Source: Halomarinibacterium sp041392125
GTDB lineage: Bacteria; Bacteroidota; Bacteroidia; Flavobacteriales; Flavobacteriaceae
Assembly: GCA_041392125.1 (NCBI GenBank)
Contig: JAWKMR010000003.1
Location: 62,001 to 126,000, forward strand
Direction: 5' to 3'
DNA length: 64,000 bases
Below are positions 1 through 9,803 of the stretch, piece after piece. The notes beneath the pieces are model-generated. The model worked only from the letters and a program-made list of their open reading frames with translations, was not told where the DNA came from and did no database searches. The stretch's first letter is position 1. Each line of letters starts with the position of its first letter. The translations under genes were made by a program, and so were the position numbers.

Positions 1-3000
1 TGCCTGACTTCCAAACACAAATCCTGTACTGGGTTTTAAAGAACCCGCGAATCCTATAGAAGGAAGATATCCGGGCAAGAAAATACCATTGTTCTCCTGA
101 TAATTTAACTGAATTCTTTTAATAGATGTAACTAACCCTATTAGGGTGTTTGCTGCTTTTTCACCACCGCTTAATGTTCCTCCTCCGGCACCAGAGCCTG
201 AACCTTTTCCAATCTCATTTTCTCCTTCACCCGAGCCTCCTCTACCGCTGGCTAAGTTTTGTTCCCTTCTGCTTTTAGGATCATTGTCACCTCCCTTGTC
301 TCCACCTTCTTCTCCTTTTCCTCCTCTTCCTTCAAGAAGAGATGAGCCAGACTTTCCGGTTTCATTTCCTTCACCACCATTATTTCCAGCATTCCTACCC
401 GGTTTAATTTTAGTGAAACCGATATATCGGTAAAAGCTGTTCATGTCCAAAGTAGAATTAATACGATGGGTGCTGGCATTTTGAACGGAGTTTCCTAAAT
501 CGTACACCGTTGGGTCGCCTTCCACCGTAATCTCACTAAAAAGGTCGCTACCGTCTTGCCATTGATAATCGCCTTGATAGGAGTACGCAATTCGCATCCA
601 CTTTAAGAACGGGAATTTTGACGTGGGCAAATCGTAATTTAATTGAAGCGATTGGAAATGTTGATTAGGATCTCCTACTTGGAAGAACCCATCCCAAACA
701 CCAATAGAATTATCTACAATTCCGTCATTAATATAATTGTTTACTATACGATTGTTGGCTGCATTAAAATTGAAGCGCAATGACTGTGTAAGGTTATAAT
801 TAATGGTGTATTGCCAATCGAATAAAAAGTTACGCTGATAGAGTGTTGGAAGTCCTATTTGACCAGGCAACAGATTTAATTCCCTAAACTTTTGTTCGTT
901 GTATTGTCTGGTAATATTAGAACTAACGGAGACACTACTGGGTAATGGATTGAAGTTTAAGTCTTTCAAAAACTGCCAATATTTACCCATAAAGATAGAA
1001 TCATTCTTTTTGAAAGGCTCTATAGGTTTTGAATTGATGGTATAATCGTAAGTGGCTCCTAAACGCACCTGCTGATTGAGGGCATCTTCAATTTCAAAAT
1101 CATGATGATCTACCTGATTGTAAGAAAAAGAAAGCGTTACATTTTCAATATCGTACGGCATAGGCTTGCTTGGATTTTCACCTGCCTTATTCTTTCTTAC
1201 CCCAATAAAATTAACGCTTTGTCTTTTGGTATAATCTACTGACTGTTCTTCGACAGCGTTCTTTTCGTCAGCATCTGTAATTCCATCTAATCGAGATTGT
1301 AATTCGATATCTTCATACTCTGGGTCATATTTCGGGGTAATCAATTCCTCCCCAATACCATAATTAAATGGAAGTACAATTCCCCATTTTTTTGGAAATA
1401 ATTGCCCCAAATTAAAATTGGTCACCACATCGTATTGTTTGGTATCTTCCAAACTACGCTGATTGGGTCCTTGTTCAATGGAACCAAATCCAATGGTACT
1501 CATATTCCCGGTAGCACTTACATTGGCAAAATCGGCCACGTTGGCATCCATATTCAAGACAGCTGCCCAGCCTCCTTTATTCTCTAATTCACTCATGCGA
1601 AGCTCGTTAAACCAAACTTCCCCGGAAACATTACTGTTAGACTTGTTGCGAAGTCCCAACATAATAACTCGAACATTTCCAAAGCTGGGAGTCCCTTTAA
1701 TACCAATCCTTAATTCATTTTCGCCTCCACCGGCATAGGAAGGATCTAATTCGGATTGCATTCGATAAAAAATCTCTGTAGGATCTATGCCTTGTGTCCC
1801 CAATGCCAATGACTTTATTTCTTGAAGTAGAGAAAGGGGCAAATTTAACCTGTTTGCTAAAGGCCAAATAGTTTCCGCATCACTATCAGTAGCCTGAGGA
1901 ATTTCCGGCGATACATTTAATGGGATTTCTATTTCATAAAAACTAGTGTTTAAATCGTTCCCCAAACGTATAAAGGCTGCCATTTGGCCATCTGCTAGCA
2001 TGGTAGCAGGGGCGTCCAAAGATTCTGCGTGGATAAACATCTCTAAATTTTTATACTGCCGCATATCCACATTAAAGTTTTTATACACTGCACGGGCATC
2101 TTGTGGTTCAAGATCGGTCACTTTTAAAGAAAGCGACTGTTCATCTTGACGAATGATATTGTTGTTGTTATTTAATTCTTCTCGGAAAACCCCGGGAGGA
2201 ATTACATAATTACTGTTTTGGATTATCCCTACGGCTTCATTTTCAAATACCGTATTGTCTTGATCATTGCTGGAATTATCTACATCTAAAGACTCCGTAT
2301 ATCTTCGGTAATCTCCACGGAAAAGTTCTAACGTACCAAAACGCAGTACTGTTTCTTGTTGAAATCCGGACATGAACATTCGCATAAATCGAATGGAACG
2401 GAAGTCGGAAATTCCATTTACCGCTTCATCATATTCACTTAATGGAATTCTAAACTGAATCCAACGAACCGGAATTTCTTGATTATTCTGTGTCGTTACA
2501 GTAATTTCTTTGATATCCGTCACATATTTTGAATCCAAATCCATGTTGGGAGTAACATCTATTTCATATTCAAAATAGCTATCTACCGTATTCATGGTAT
2601 TGTCACGGTTAATATCTTCCACATCGGGTTGCGCGGTAGAACCTCTATCGTCATTACTCAACTGCTCCGGAGAGTTTCCTTGGGTTCCGTTATAAAATTT
2701 ATATCGCTCGAGGATATTCCCCTCAGCTTGTAAAAAGTACTGGTAGTTATCGTTGGCAGGGTCTGTTAAACCTGCAAAAGCAGGATACTTTGCTGCTTCT
2801 TCCGTATCGCTTAATCCATCCAATCCAATATCTTGATTAATACGCTCTTGGCCGGTTGTAGCAAACGTATACACTAACGATTGATTGCTGGGCACTTTCC
2901 CCCATTCACTAGAAAGCGTATTGGCTAATCCTCCATCTTCGGGAAGTCCATTTTCGTATTGTTTACGACCATCTTTAAGAACATCTTCTGAAATATTTCC

Positions 3001-6000
3001 AAGATTGAAAGTTAATTTTCCTCCGGGATTATTGGCGTTTTCATCATAGATAAAGGGGTCCATCAACCAAAACTGAATGTATTCTACATTGGAGCGCTCA
3101 AAATCGGTAGTAGATAATTGTCTGGAAATCCCTCCAAATCGACTTTGTGGATTAGGAAGGGTGTTTCCTCCCGAAGCTGCAGGGTTAAAGTTGTAAGGCC
3201 CCCTTTCGGAAGGGTAAAAAGCTAAATCCAATGGGAATAAAGCCTGCGTTTGTCCTTGAATAATATCCTGATCCGGGAAAATTTCATTTCTGAAAATTCT
3301 ACGGGTAAACGGAGAAGATAAATCTGCATCCGTAACACCGTCGGGACGTTGTGAGCTATAGAACACCGGGTCTATGGTATACCAGTTTAATCGAGCACGG
3401 TTATTATTATAAGCCAGATTGTTATTGTCAAATTCACCACCAAAACCCAAAGGAGTACTTGACAGGAACCAACTTAATGGTGTGGCAACATCAATAGCGG
3501 TTTGCGCTGCTTCAAAATCGTCTACATAGGCAGTTACTTTTCCATCAAAATTAGAAATCTTCGGGGCACCGGGCAACAAATACGCAAATTCTCCACGAAT
3601 AGACACATTAGATTCTACATCAGTATCAATATTAGGGAGCTTATTTACCAATCTTGTTAAAAAGGGTACTTCGGTAGAATAGTTGGCATTAATACCAAAC
3701 ATAGTATTATTGATGGGCTCGTTTTGGAAGGAAGATTTTTGCGTTAATGGTCTTTCATTCAAATTAAGGAACGTCCCTCCCAATTGGAAATTTTTATTGA
3801 ATTTATGCTGAATATCGAACCCCGTAAAACGCTTGGTTTGTTGGCCAAACAACGTATTATTTTCAACGCTAATGTTAATGGGCGTATTTGAATTTTGAAG
3901 CGAAGGATCTAAAATCTGAACTCTACCCAACTGGTAATTTACCGTATAATCTACTCCTTCAACCAAGGTTCTACCGCCCGCTGTTACTACCACAGAGCCC
4001 TGCGGAATATTAAAGGCTCCAATAGGAATACCGTCGGATCCGGTAGATTTATAGGTTCCTTTTAATTGAAATTTATTTTTATCGCTTTGTTGTTGTTCTG
4101 CCTGTGTTTTAGTAGAACGATACAGCGTTCGAAACACATATTTTTGCTGGTTGGCATTGTAAGTCTGCGGATTGGAATAATCTTCGTTTGTATTTAAAGT
4201 TAGTTTATCAAAAAGATAATCCCCAAAAGGTTCTACACTCGTAAAAATGATATTCCCGTTTTGTTGATCCACGGTAATTCCGGGGTAAAAATCGAAGAAT
4301 CCGTCTCCTCCTTGTTGTGGGTCGTTGTTGAAATTCAACTTGTCTAAGTTAAATACTCTTAATAAAGTAGCATCATCTAAATCTACTTCTCCGGAACTTA
4401 CCTCTGGAAATTCTGTACCGGCAACGGGTTTAATATAATTAATAGGCGAAGGATCCAAATACAAAATATTCATTCTGAAATCTTCCTGCTCTAGTTGGTA
4501 TGCTCCAATAGGATAAATGTTTTTCATCATTAAATCCCACACAGGCTCGTTCACATTTGTAATGTTACTTTTCAGTAATTTTACCACTAAGTTTTGAGGA
4601 ATCCCTACTTCATTTTCCCCTTCATTAGGGTTTGGATTTCCTTCTACCGTTTGAATTCCGGTAGCCTCTACGCCATCGGTTGAAAATTCTCCTACTTGAT
4701 ACACATTCCCGCTAACTGTATACTGGAAAGCTACGGCTAACACTTCATCGTTATTCAAGCGCTGATTTAAAGAAATATATCCCAATTGGGTATTTAAGGA
4801 ATACTCATTAGGCTGCAGTTTTCTTGCATTTTCGAGCGTTACATAATCGGTTCCATCACTTACAGCAACTCCCCCAAAACCTGCTTGTACCGAAGCTACA
4901 TCACGAATATTGCTGTTTAGCAAACTTTGTTCTGCAGGATTATCAATCCCAAAAGGATTAAAATCGTTATTGGAGTTATCAGGATACGAGTTTCTTGGTT
5001 TATTGATAAACCCCCCGGGAATGACGGATAGCCCAATATTGCTGGCATCTGCCTCTCCCATATCCTGAAGCGCAACGATGTTTCTTACGTCATTAGTCGT
5101 AGTATTTCTATTGGTTATCCAAACTTCGGCACGGGTAATTTGTACCGCCGAATTAATAAAAGGATAATTTCTTAGGACTCTATCGTAGTTGTCTCGAAAG
5201 TAATGTGCTAAGAAAAAGTGCCGATTCTCATCATAATCTAAAGCAAAAACCTCAAATTCTGTCACCGTTGCGCCCCCTTCGGCAACCACAGAGCGGGTTT
5301 CCGAACGCTGTTCAGAAAATACCCCGGTAATGGTAGTTTTTCCAAATTGAAGCTGTGCTTTTACCCCAAACAAGCTTTGTGCTCCTTGAATAAGCGAGCT
5401 GTTAAGCGGCATACTTACATTACCAACTTCAATTTTTTGAATGATATCGTCTTCGGTTGGGGTGTATTCCAGTTTTATTAAATTTTGAAAATCGAAGGTA
5501 GATTGTGTATCGTAATTGGCCGTTACCTGAAGGCGCTCCCCTACTTTCCCCAACAAACTTAAACTGATTCTTTGGTCGAAATCGAACGAAAAATTACTTC
5601 GGTTTCTGGGGGAGAATTGAGGATTGTCTTGCTTGGTATAAAGCAGACCAAGGTCCATTTCAACCGTCCCTTGCGGAATTACTTCAATGGTATTTCCACC
5701 AAAAACGGTTTCAAAAAAATCTGAATTCACATAAAAGGTAGGCAGCAGGTTTTTTTGACCTTCTTCCGAACCCTCTTTGCGGCCGTCTGCCGCATCAATT
5801 TTTTCCTTAAAGTACGCCTTCATCTGTTCCCGCTGTACCAATTCTCGATATTCTTCCGCAGTAAGTATAATAGGGTATGAAATATCGAAATCGCCCAGCA
5901 TTCTAGTTCGAATATAGCGATCTGTTATCGGATCGTAGGTGTACATATTCTGGATACTCGTAGGTTCGGGAAGATCTAACCTACCCGATTCGTATCCTGT

Positions 6001-6099
6001 TGCAGTAGAATCCTGTCCATAGCTAAACGTAGTTGCTAAAAACAGTATCCCAAATAATATATGCGTAACAAAGTGGTTCTTAAAATTGTAATTTTTCAC
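1..6099 (-). CDS. sprA: Cell-surface protein SprA, T9SS outer-membrane translocon (3' end beyond window)
   Basis: SprA is the giant outer-membrane beta-barrel through which type IX secretion substrates leave the cell; in gliding flavobacteria it is also needed for movement. About 2033 residues are visible, against roughly 2400 for the family, and the reading frame stays open to the window edge. The protein starts with a basic stretch and hydrophobic signal peptide (ILFGILFLATTFSYG), then shows the characteristic N-terminal SprA block, including NRSNFSFDFDQRISL, ANYDTQSTFDF and EYTPTEDDIIQKIEVG. The start is GTG at 6099, ten bases after the ruvA stop, with GGGA just upstream; no ATG lies between the ruvA stop and the signal peptide. 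A Gly/Ser/Glu-rich low-complexity stretch occupies about residues 1900-1975. The family call is secure; the exact start is inferred. Confidence 0.95.
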   Translation of the reverse strand, partial: MKNYNFKNHFVTHILFGILFLATTFSYGQDSTATGYESGRLDLPEPTSIQNMYTYDPITDRYIRTRMLGDFDISYPIILTAEEYRELVQREQMKAYFKEKIDAADGRKEGSEEGQKNLLPTFYVNSDFFETVFGGNTIEVIPQGTVEMDLGLLYTKQDNPQFSPRNRSNFSFDFDQRISLSLLGKVGERLQVTANYDTQSTFDFQNLIKLEYTPTEDDIIQKIEVGNVSMPLNSSLIQGAQSLFGVKAQLQFGKTTITGVFSEQRSETRSVVAEGGATVTEFEVFALDYDENRHFFLAHYFRDNYDRVLRNYPFINSAVQITRAEVWITNRNTTTNDVRNIVALQDMGEADASNIGLSVIPGGFINKPRNSYPDNSNNDFNPFGIDNPAEQSLLNSNIRDVASVQAGFGGVAVSDGTDYVTLENARKLQPNEYSLNTQLGYISLNQRLNNDEVLAVAFQYTVSGNVYQVGEFSTDGVEATGIQTVEGNPNPNEGENEVGIPQNLVVKLLKSNITNVNEPVWDLMMKNIYPIGAYQLEQEDFRMNILYLDPSPINYIKPVAGTEFPEVSSGEVDLDDATLLRVFNLDKLNFNNDPQQGGDGFFDFYPGITVDQQNGNIIFTSVEPFGDYLFDKLTLNTNEDYSNPQTYNANQQKYVFRTLYRSTKTQAEQQQSDKNKFQLKGTYKSTGSDGIPIGAFNIPQGSVVVTAGGRTLVEGVDYTVNYQLGRVQILDPSLQNSNTPINISVENNTLFGQQTKRFTGFDIQHKFNKNFQLGGTFLNLNERPLTQKSSFQNEPINNTMFGINANYSTEVPFLTRLVNKLPNIDTDVESNVSIRGEFAYLLPGAPKISNFDGKVTAYVDDFEAAQTAIDVATPLSWFLSSTPLGFGGEFDNNNLAYNNNRARLNWYTIDPVFYSSQRPDGVTDADLSSPFTRRIFRNEIFPDQDIIQGQTQALFPLDLAFYPSERGPYNFNPAASGGNTLPNPQSRFGGISRQLSTTDFERSNVEYIQFWLMDPFIYDENANNPGGKLTFNLGNISEDVLKDGRKQYENGLPEDGGLANTLSSEWGKVPSNQSLVYTFATTGQERINQDIGLDGLSDTEEAAKYPAFAGLTDPANDNYQYFLQAEGNILERYKFYNGTQGNSPEQLSNDDRGSTAQPDVEDINRDNTMNTVDSYFEYEIDVTPNMDLDSKYVTDIKEITVTTQNNQEIPVRWIQFRIPLSEYDEAVNGISDFRSIRFMRMFMSGFQQETVLRFGTLELFRGDYRRYTESLDVDNSSNDQDNTVFENEAVGIIQNSNYVIPPGVFREELNNNNNIIRQDEQSLSLKVTDLEPQDARAVYKNFNVDMRQYKNLEMFIHAESLDAPATMLADGQMAAFIRLGNDLNTSFYEIEIPLNVSPEIPQATDSDAETIWPLANRLNLPLSLLQEIKSLALGTQGIDPTEIFYRMQSELDPSYAGGGENELRIGIKGTPSFGNVRVIMLGLRNKSNSNVSGEVWFNELRMSELENKGGWAAVLNMDANVADFANVSATGNMSTIGFGSIEQGPNQRSLEDTKQYDVVTNFNLGQLFPKKWGIVLPFNYGIGEELITPKYDPEYEDIELQSRLDGITDADEKNAVEEQSVDYTKRQSVNFIGVRKNKAGENPSKPMPYDIENVTLSFSYNQVDHHDFEIEDALNQQVRLGATYDYTINSKPIEPFKKNDSIFMGKYWQFLKDLNFNPLPSSVSVSSNITRQYNEQKFRELNLLPGQIGLPTLYQRNFLFDWQYTINYNLTQSLRFNFNAANNRIVNNYINDGIVDNSIGVWDGFFQVGDPNQHFQSLQLNYDLPTSKFPFLKWMRIAYSYQGDYQWQDGSDLFSEITVEGDPTVYDLGNSVQNASTHRINSTLDMNSFYRYIGFTKIKPGRNAGNNGGEGNETGKSGSSLLEGRGGKGEEGGDKGGDNDPKSRREQNLASGRGGSGEGENEIGKGSGSGAGGGTLSGGEKAANTLIGLVTSIKRIQLNYQENNGIFLPGYLPSIGFAGSLKPSTGFVFGSQA

Positions 6100-6109
6100 T
6101 CCCAAATCT

Positions 6110-6691
6110 TTACAAATTTTTTAAGGCTTCTTTTATAATTTCTTCTAAGGTTGCCTGTGGTTGCTTTTTTAAAAAGGCATCACAAACTTTCTCGGCTTGT
6201 TTTCTTACAAAACCTAATGTCTCCAATGCAGATAACGCTTCATTTCTATTCGTATTGCTTGACATTGAAGAATTCGGCGAAGCGCCATAAACTTTCAATA
6301 TTTTATCTTTTAAATCCAAAATAACTCGTTGGGCTGTTTTGGATCCTATTCCTTTTACACTCTGAATGGTCACGATATCTTCCGATACAATGGCATCCCT
6401 TATTAAGTCTGGCGAAAGCGATGAAAGCATCGTCCTTGCCGTACTTGCCCCAACCCCCGATACCGAAATCAGTAAATTAAAAATCGCTCTTTCCTCTATC
6501 GATGAAAACCCGAACAATGTATGCGAATCTTCCCTAACAAGTAATTGTGTGTACAATTTTACATTTTCTGTGCTGGGGAGATGCGAAAAGGTGTGTAACG
6601 ATATGTTTAAAAAGTAGCCAACTCCATTACAATCTATGACCACATCGGTTGGGTTTTTTTCTACCAGTTTTCCCTGAATATGGGTAATCAT
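6110..6691 (-). CDS. ruvA: Holliday junction branch-migration protein RuvA
   Basis: RuvA binds the four-way junction as a tetramer and loads the RuvB motor for branch migration during recombinational repair. The 193 residues match the family length: an OB-fold N-terminus beginning MITHIQGKLVEKNP, tandem helix-hairpin-helix units (LLISVSGVGASTA around 75 and IQSVKGIGSKTAQRVI around 110), and a C-terminal RuvB-binding helical domain (about 145-193). It lies ten bases upstream of sprA on the same strand, so the two are probably co-transcribed. ruvB is about 4 kb away in the same orientation rather than adjacent. Confidence 0.96.
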   Translation of the reverse strand: MITHIQGKLVEKNPTDVVIDCNGVGYFLNISLHTFSHLPSTENVKLYTQLLVREDSHTLFGFSSIEERAIFNLLISVSGVGASTARTMLSSLSPDLIRDAIVSEDIVTIQSVKGIGSKTAQRVILDLKDKILKVYGASPNSSMSSNTNRNEALSALETLGFVRKQAEKVCDAFLKKQPQATLEEIIKEALKNL

Positions 6692-6714
6692 TCAATACTA
6701 AAAGGTTAATGCTT

Positions 6715-6722
6715 CAAATATA
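6715..6722 (-). promoter_or_regulatory. Flavobacterial -7 box before ruvA
   Basis: On the minus strand TATATTTG fits the Bacteroidota -7 consensus TAnnTTTG and lies 23 bases upstream of the ruvA ATG. No TTG at 17-23 bases upstream was found, so only this half of the promoter is supported. Confidence 0.45.
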
Positions 6723-6924
6723 GTATAATTATTTTCAATAGACAGTAGGGTTTTTTCGAAAATATTAAGGAAAATAGGGGGTCATAAAAGTTATTGAGCT
6801 TAAAAAGGAAATGCAGTATGTAATACTAAGAAATCGTAAACTTTTTAATTTCCTATCTAAAACTATGAATTCGTTTTTATATATTTATTAGAAATTAATC
6901 TATTCATATTTAAACATTTATAGT

Positions 6925-7350
6925 ATGGAATTACTAGACAGAATTTCAAAAATGGTTGAAAAATACAACTGGAAAACCGACCAACTACCCAGCGGAACTG
7001 TTCGAGTTGATGTTGTCTTAAAATTGAATGACGGTAGGTTTAGGTACCAATGGGTATTTTTAACCCAACAGGAATCAAAAGCCGGTAAGGAAATTTATAT
7101 GAACAGTAGAGTAGGAATTTATAACCAAACACTTTTATACCCTATGCTGAAAAAGGCCGGGGCCTCCTGCTGCTATAGTTGTTTAACTGTTGTTAATGAT
7201 ACTTACGATGGTAAACCGGCAGAAACTTTTGTTATTCAGTCTGTTCCTTCGGCAGATATTAGTGACGATATGTTGTATAAAATACTTTTTGAAGTGGCAA
7301 ATACAGCAGACTTCTTAGAAGAAACCTTTTATGGGGGTGACAATGTTTAG
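6925..7350 (+). CDS. Small protein of unknown function (141 aa)
   Basis: I do not recognise this protein. It is a soluble-looking alpha/beta polypeptide with no signal peptide or membrane segment, beginning MELLDRISKMVEKYNW and ending in an acidic tail. A central GASCCYSC puts three Cys close together (about residues 89-93), which could be a metal or redox site or simply buried residues. Its size and general pattern recall YbjN-like or type III chaperone-like folds, but this is only an impression. It stands alone between the divergent ruvA-sprA unit and the convergent maeB, with an AT-rich upstream region and a strong terminator after it, so it is probably a monocistronic gene. Confidence 0.7.
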   Translation: MELLDRISKMVEKYNWKTDQLPSGTVRVDVVLKLNDGRFRYQWVFLTQQESKAGKEIYMNSRVGIYNQTLLYPMLKKAGASCCYSCLTVVNDTYDGKPAETFVIQSVPSADISDDMLYKILFEVANTADFLEETFYGGDNV

Positions 7351-7373
7351 CTAATAGATACAATCGTAAATTA

Positions 7374-7416
7374 AAAAACACCCAAAAATTTGTACTGAAT
7401 TTTTAGGTGTTTTATT
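7374..7416. terminator. Bidirectional intrinsic terminator between the 141-aa gene and maeB
   Basis: An inverted repeat (AAAACACC and AAAAAT arms pairing with ATTTTT and GGTGTTTT) is flanked by A and T runs. It lies between convergent genes and could serve both. Confidence 0.8.
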
Positions 7417-7446
7417 TATTTGTCCATTATGAAAGGATAAAACCTT

Positions 7447-9741
7447 TTATTTTTTATACTTTTCCTTCTCTCGCTTCTCTTTTTGTTGCGCATCTACCAC
7501 CGCAATAGCGGTCATATTTACCATCTCCTCGACACTTGCTCCTAACTGAAAAATATGCACCGGTTTTTTCATACCTAAAAGAATTGGACCAATAGAGACC
7601 ACATCTTTTTGTTCTTTAAGCATTTTATAGTTACTATTTGCAGAATCTAAATTCGGAAAAATAAGCGCATTCACTTTATTTCCGGCAAGTCTTGAAAAAG
7701 GAAATTTGTTTTTAAGCATTTCGGCATTCAGTGCAAAATCTACTTGAATTTCACCATCCACAACAAGCTCCGGATTGGTACTATGTAATATTCTTACAGC
7801 CTCCCGTACCTTTGCTGCATGAGGATCTTTAGAAGATCCAAAATTGGCATACGAAATCATAGCAATTACCGGTTTTAACCCGAACATTTTCATGGTGTAA
7901 TTTGTCATTTCTGCAATGTTAGCGAGCTCTTTAGCGGAAGGGTTAATGTTAATAGAAGTATCTGATATAAATAAAGGACCCCTACTGGTTAGCATTAAAT
8001 TGGTAGCCGCTATTTTATCTACTCCTTCATATTTGCCAATGGTTTCTAAAATAGGTCTTACTACGGTAGGATATGATCTGGCATATCCTGAAACCATAGC
8101 ATCCACATCGCCTTCCATTACCATCATAGAAGCAAAGTAATTGCGTTCTCGCATTAATCTTTTGGCATCAAATAAACTAACACCGCTTCGCTTTCTTTGT
8201 TCCCAAAATTTTTCGGCATAGAAGTTTAATTTTTCAGATTGTTCATCAGATTTTGGATCGATAATCTCTATGTCTTCTTCAAAGTCTAGTTCGGTCATTA
8301 ATTCTTTAATAACATCTTTTCTTCCCAATAAAATGGGTGTTGCTACCCCTTCTTCAAATACAATTTGAGCGGCTTTCAACACATCTAAATGATCTGCTTC
8401 GGCAAATACTACCCGCTTAGGATTGGAACGTGCTCTATCGAGGAGTAATTTGATAATTTTATTATCACTACCCATGCGTTCATTAAGTTCATCGATATAT
8501 TTATCCCAATCGGTAATAGGCGATTGTGCTACACCACTTTCCATGGCTGCTTTTGCGACAGCCGGTGGAACCGCCGCTATTAAACGTGGGTCAAAAGGTT
8601 TTGGAATAATGTATTCTCTTCCAAAGTTTAAACGTGTTTCGCCGTAAGCAATATTAACCTGCTCAGGAACTGGTTCTTTTGCCAGTTCGGCCAATGCCTT
8701 TACCGCAGCCATTTTCATGGCCTCATTAATCTTTGTGGCACGCACATCTAGAGCCCCACGAAAAATAAAAGGAAAACCTAATACATTGTTTACTTGATTA
8801 GGATGATCACTTCTACCAGTGGCCATAATAATATCCTTTCTAGTTTTAATAGCCTCATCATAAGCTATTTCCGGATTAGGGTTTGCCATGGCAAAAACAA
8901 TGGGGTTTGTAGCCATGCTTTTCAGCATTTTTGGGGTTACAATATCGGCAATGGAAAGTCCTACGAATACATCGGCATCTTTCATTGCTTCTGTTAAACT
9001 ATATATATCTCTATTGGTAGCAAACTCATTTTTTTCTTCGGAAAGATTTTCCTGGTCTTTTCGAATTACTCCTTTGCTGTCACACATCACTATATTTTCT
9101 GCCTTTGCCCCAAAAGCCTTATAGAGTCTTGTACATGAAACAGCAGCGGCTCCAGCGCCACTAATCACAATTCGTACTTTTGAAATATCTTTTTCGGCAA
9201 GTTCTAAAGCATTTAGTAAGGCTGCCGCAGAAATAATAGCGGTTCCGTGTTGGTCATCGTGCATGACCGGAATATCCAGCTCTTCTTTCAATCTTCGTTC
9301 AATTTCAAAAGCCTCGGGTGCTTTGATATCTTCTAGATTAATTCCGCCAAAAGTGGGTGCAATATTTTTTACGGTTTCAATAAAAGCGTCTATATTCTCA
9401 GTTCCAATTTCAATATCAAAAACATCGATGTCTGCAAAGATTTTAAATAGCAATGCTTTTCCTTCCATCACCGGTTTTGAAGCTTCGGGGCCTATATTCC
9501 CCAGCCCCAATACCGCTGTCCCGTTCGAGATAACTGCCACCAAATTTCCTTTATTAGTGTATTTGTAGACATTTTCGGTGTCTTTGTCAATTTCTAAACA
9601 AGGTTCTGCTACACCCGGAGAATATGCCAACGACAAATCTCTTTGGCTTGCATACTTTTTTGTAGGAACCACCTGTATTTTACCCGGCTTTGGTTTTGCG
9701 TGATATAGTAACGCTTCTCTGCGTCTGCTAGGTTTGCTCAT
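7447..9741 (-). CDS. maeB: NADP-dependent malic enzyme with C-terminal phosphotransacetylase-like domain
   Basis: This enzyme oxidatively decarboxylates malate to pyruvate and produces NADPH. The 764-residue length is that of the MaeB hybrid class. The malic enzyme part (about 1-430) shows the substrate motif SLAYSPGVAEPC near 37, MHDDQHGTAII near 165 and the dinucleotide-binding stretch VISGAGAAAVSC near 195. The C-terminal half (about 435-764) resembles phosphotransacetylase (VVFAEADHLDVLKAAQI; DVDAMVSGYARSYP); in MaeB this domain is generally regulatory, sensing acetyl-CoA, rather than catalytic. The gene has its own -7 box (9764-9771) and shares a terminator with the convergent unknown gene. 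Confidence 0.96.
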   Translation of the reverse strand: MSKPSRRREALLYHAKPKPGKIQVVPTKKYASQRDLSLAYSPGVAEPCLEIDKDTENVYKYTNKGNLVAVISNGTAVLGLGNIGPEASKPVMEGKALLFKIFADIDVFDIEIGTENIDAFIETVKNIAPTFGGINLEDIKAPEAFEIERRLKEELDIPVMHDDQHGTAIISAAALLNALELAEKDISKVRIVISGAGAAAVSCTRLYKAFGAKAENIVMCDSKGVIRKDQENLSEEKNEFATNRDIYSLTEAMKDADVFVGLSIADIVTPKMLKSMATNPIVFAMANPNPEIAYDEAIKTRKDIIMATGRSDHPNQVNNVLGFPFIFRGALDVRATKINEAMKMAAVKALAELAKEPVPEQVNIAYGETRLNFGREYIIPKPFDPRLIAAVPPAVAKAAMESGVAQSPITDWDKYIDELNERMGSDNKIIKLLLDRARSNPKRVVFAEADHLDVLKAAQIVFEEGVATPILLGRKDVIKELMTELDFEEDIEIIDPKSDEQSEKLNFYAEKFWEQRKRSGVSLFDAKRLMRERNYFASMMVMEGDVDAMVSGYARSYPTVVRPILETIGKYEGVDKIAATNLMLTSRGPLFISDTSININPSAKELANIAEMTNYTMKMFGLKPVIAMISYANFGSSKDPHAAKVREAVRILHSTNPELVVDGEIQVDFALNAEMLKNKFPFSRLAGNKVNALIFPNLDSANSNYKMLKEQKDVVSIGPILLGMKKPVHIFQLGASVEEMVNMTAIAVVDAQQKEKREKEKYKK

Positions 9742-9763
9742 TTTTGTTAATTATGTAAGTTTA

Positions 9764-9790
9764 CAAAGGTAGCAGACTCACCGAAACCAA
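9764..9790 (-). promoter_or_regulatory. Putative maeB promoter
   Basis: On the minus strand TACCTTTG (9764-9771) matches the -7 consensus TAnnTTTG, and a TTG (9788-9790) lies 16 bases upstream, one short of the usual spacing range. It ends 22 bases before the maeB ATG. Confidence 0.55.
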
Positions 9791-9803
9791 AAAATTTTAA
9801 GGA

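Noticed and set aside
146..433. Pro/Ser-rich plus-strand ORF
   Set aside because: It is the antisense shadow of the Gly/Ser/Glu-rich region of sprA; codons mirror GGN and GAN repeats on the other strand.
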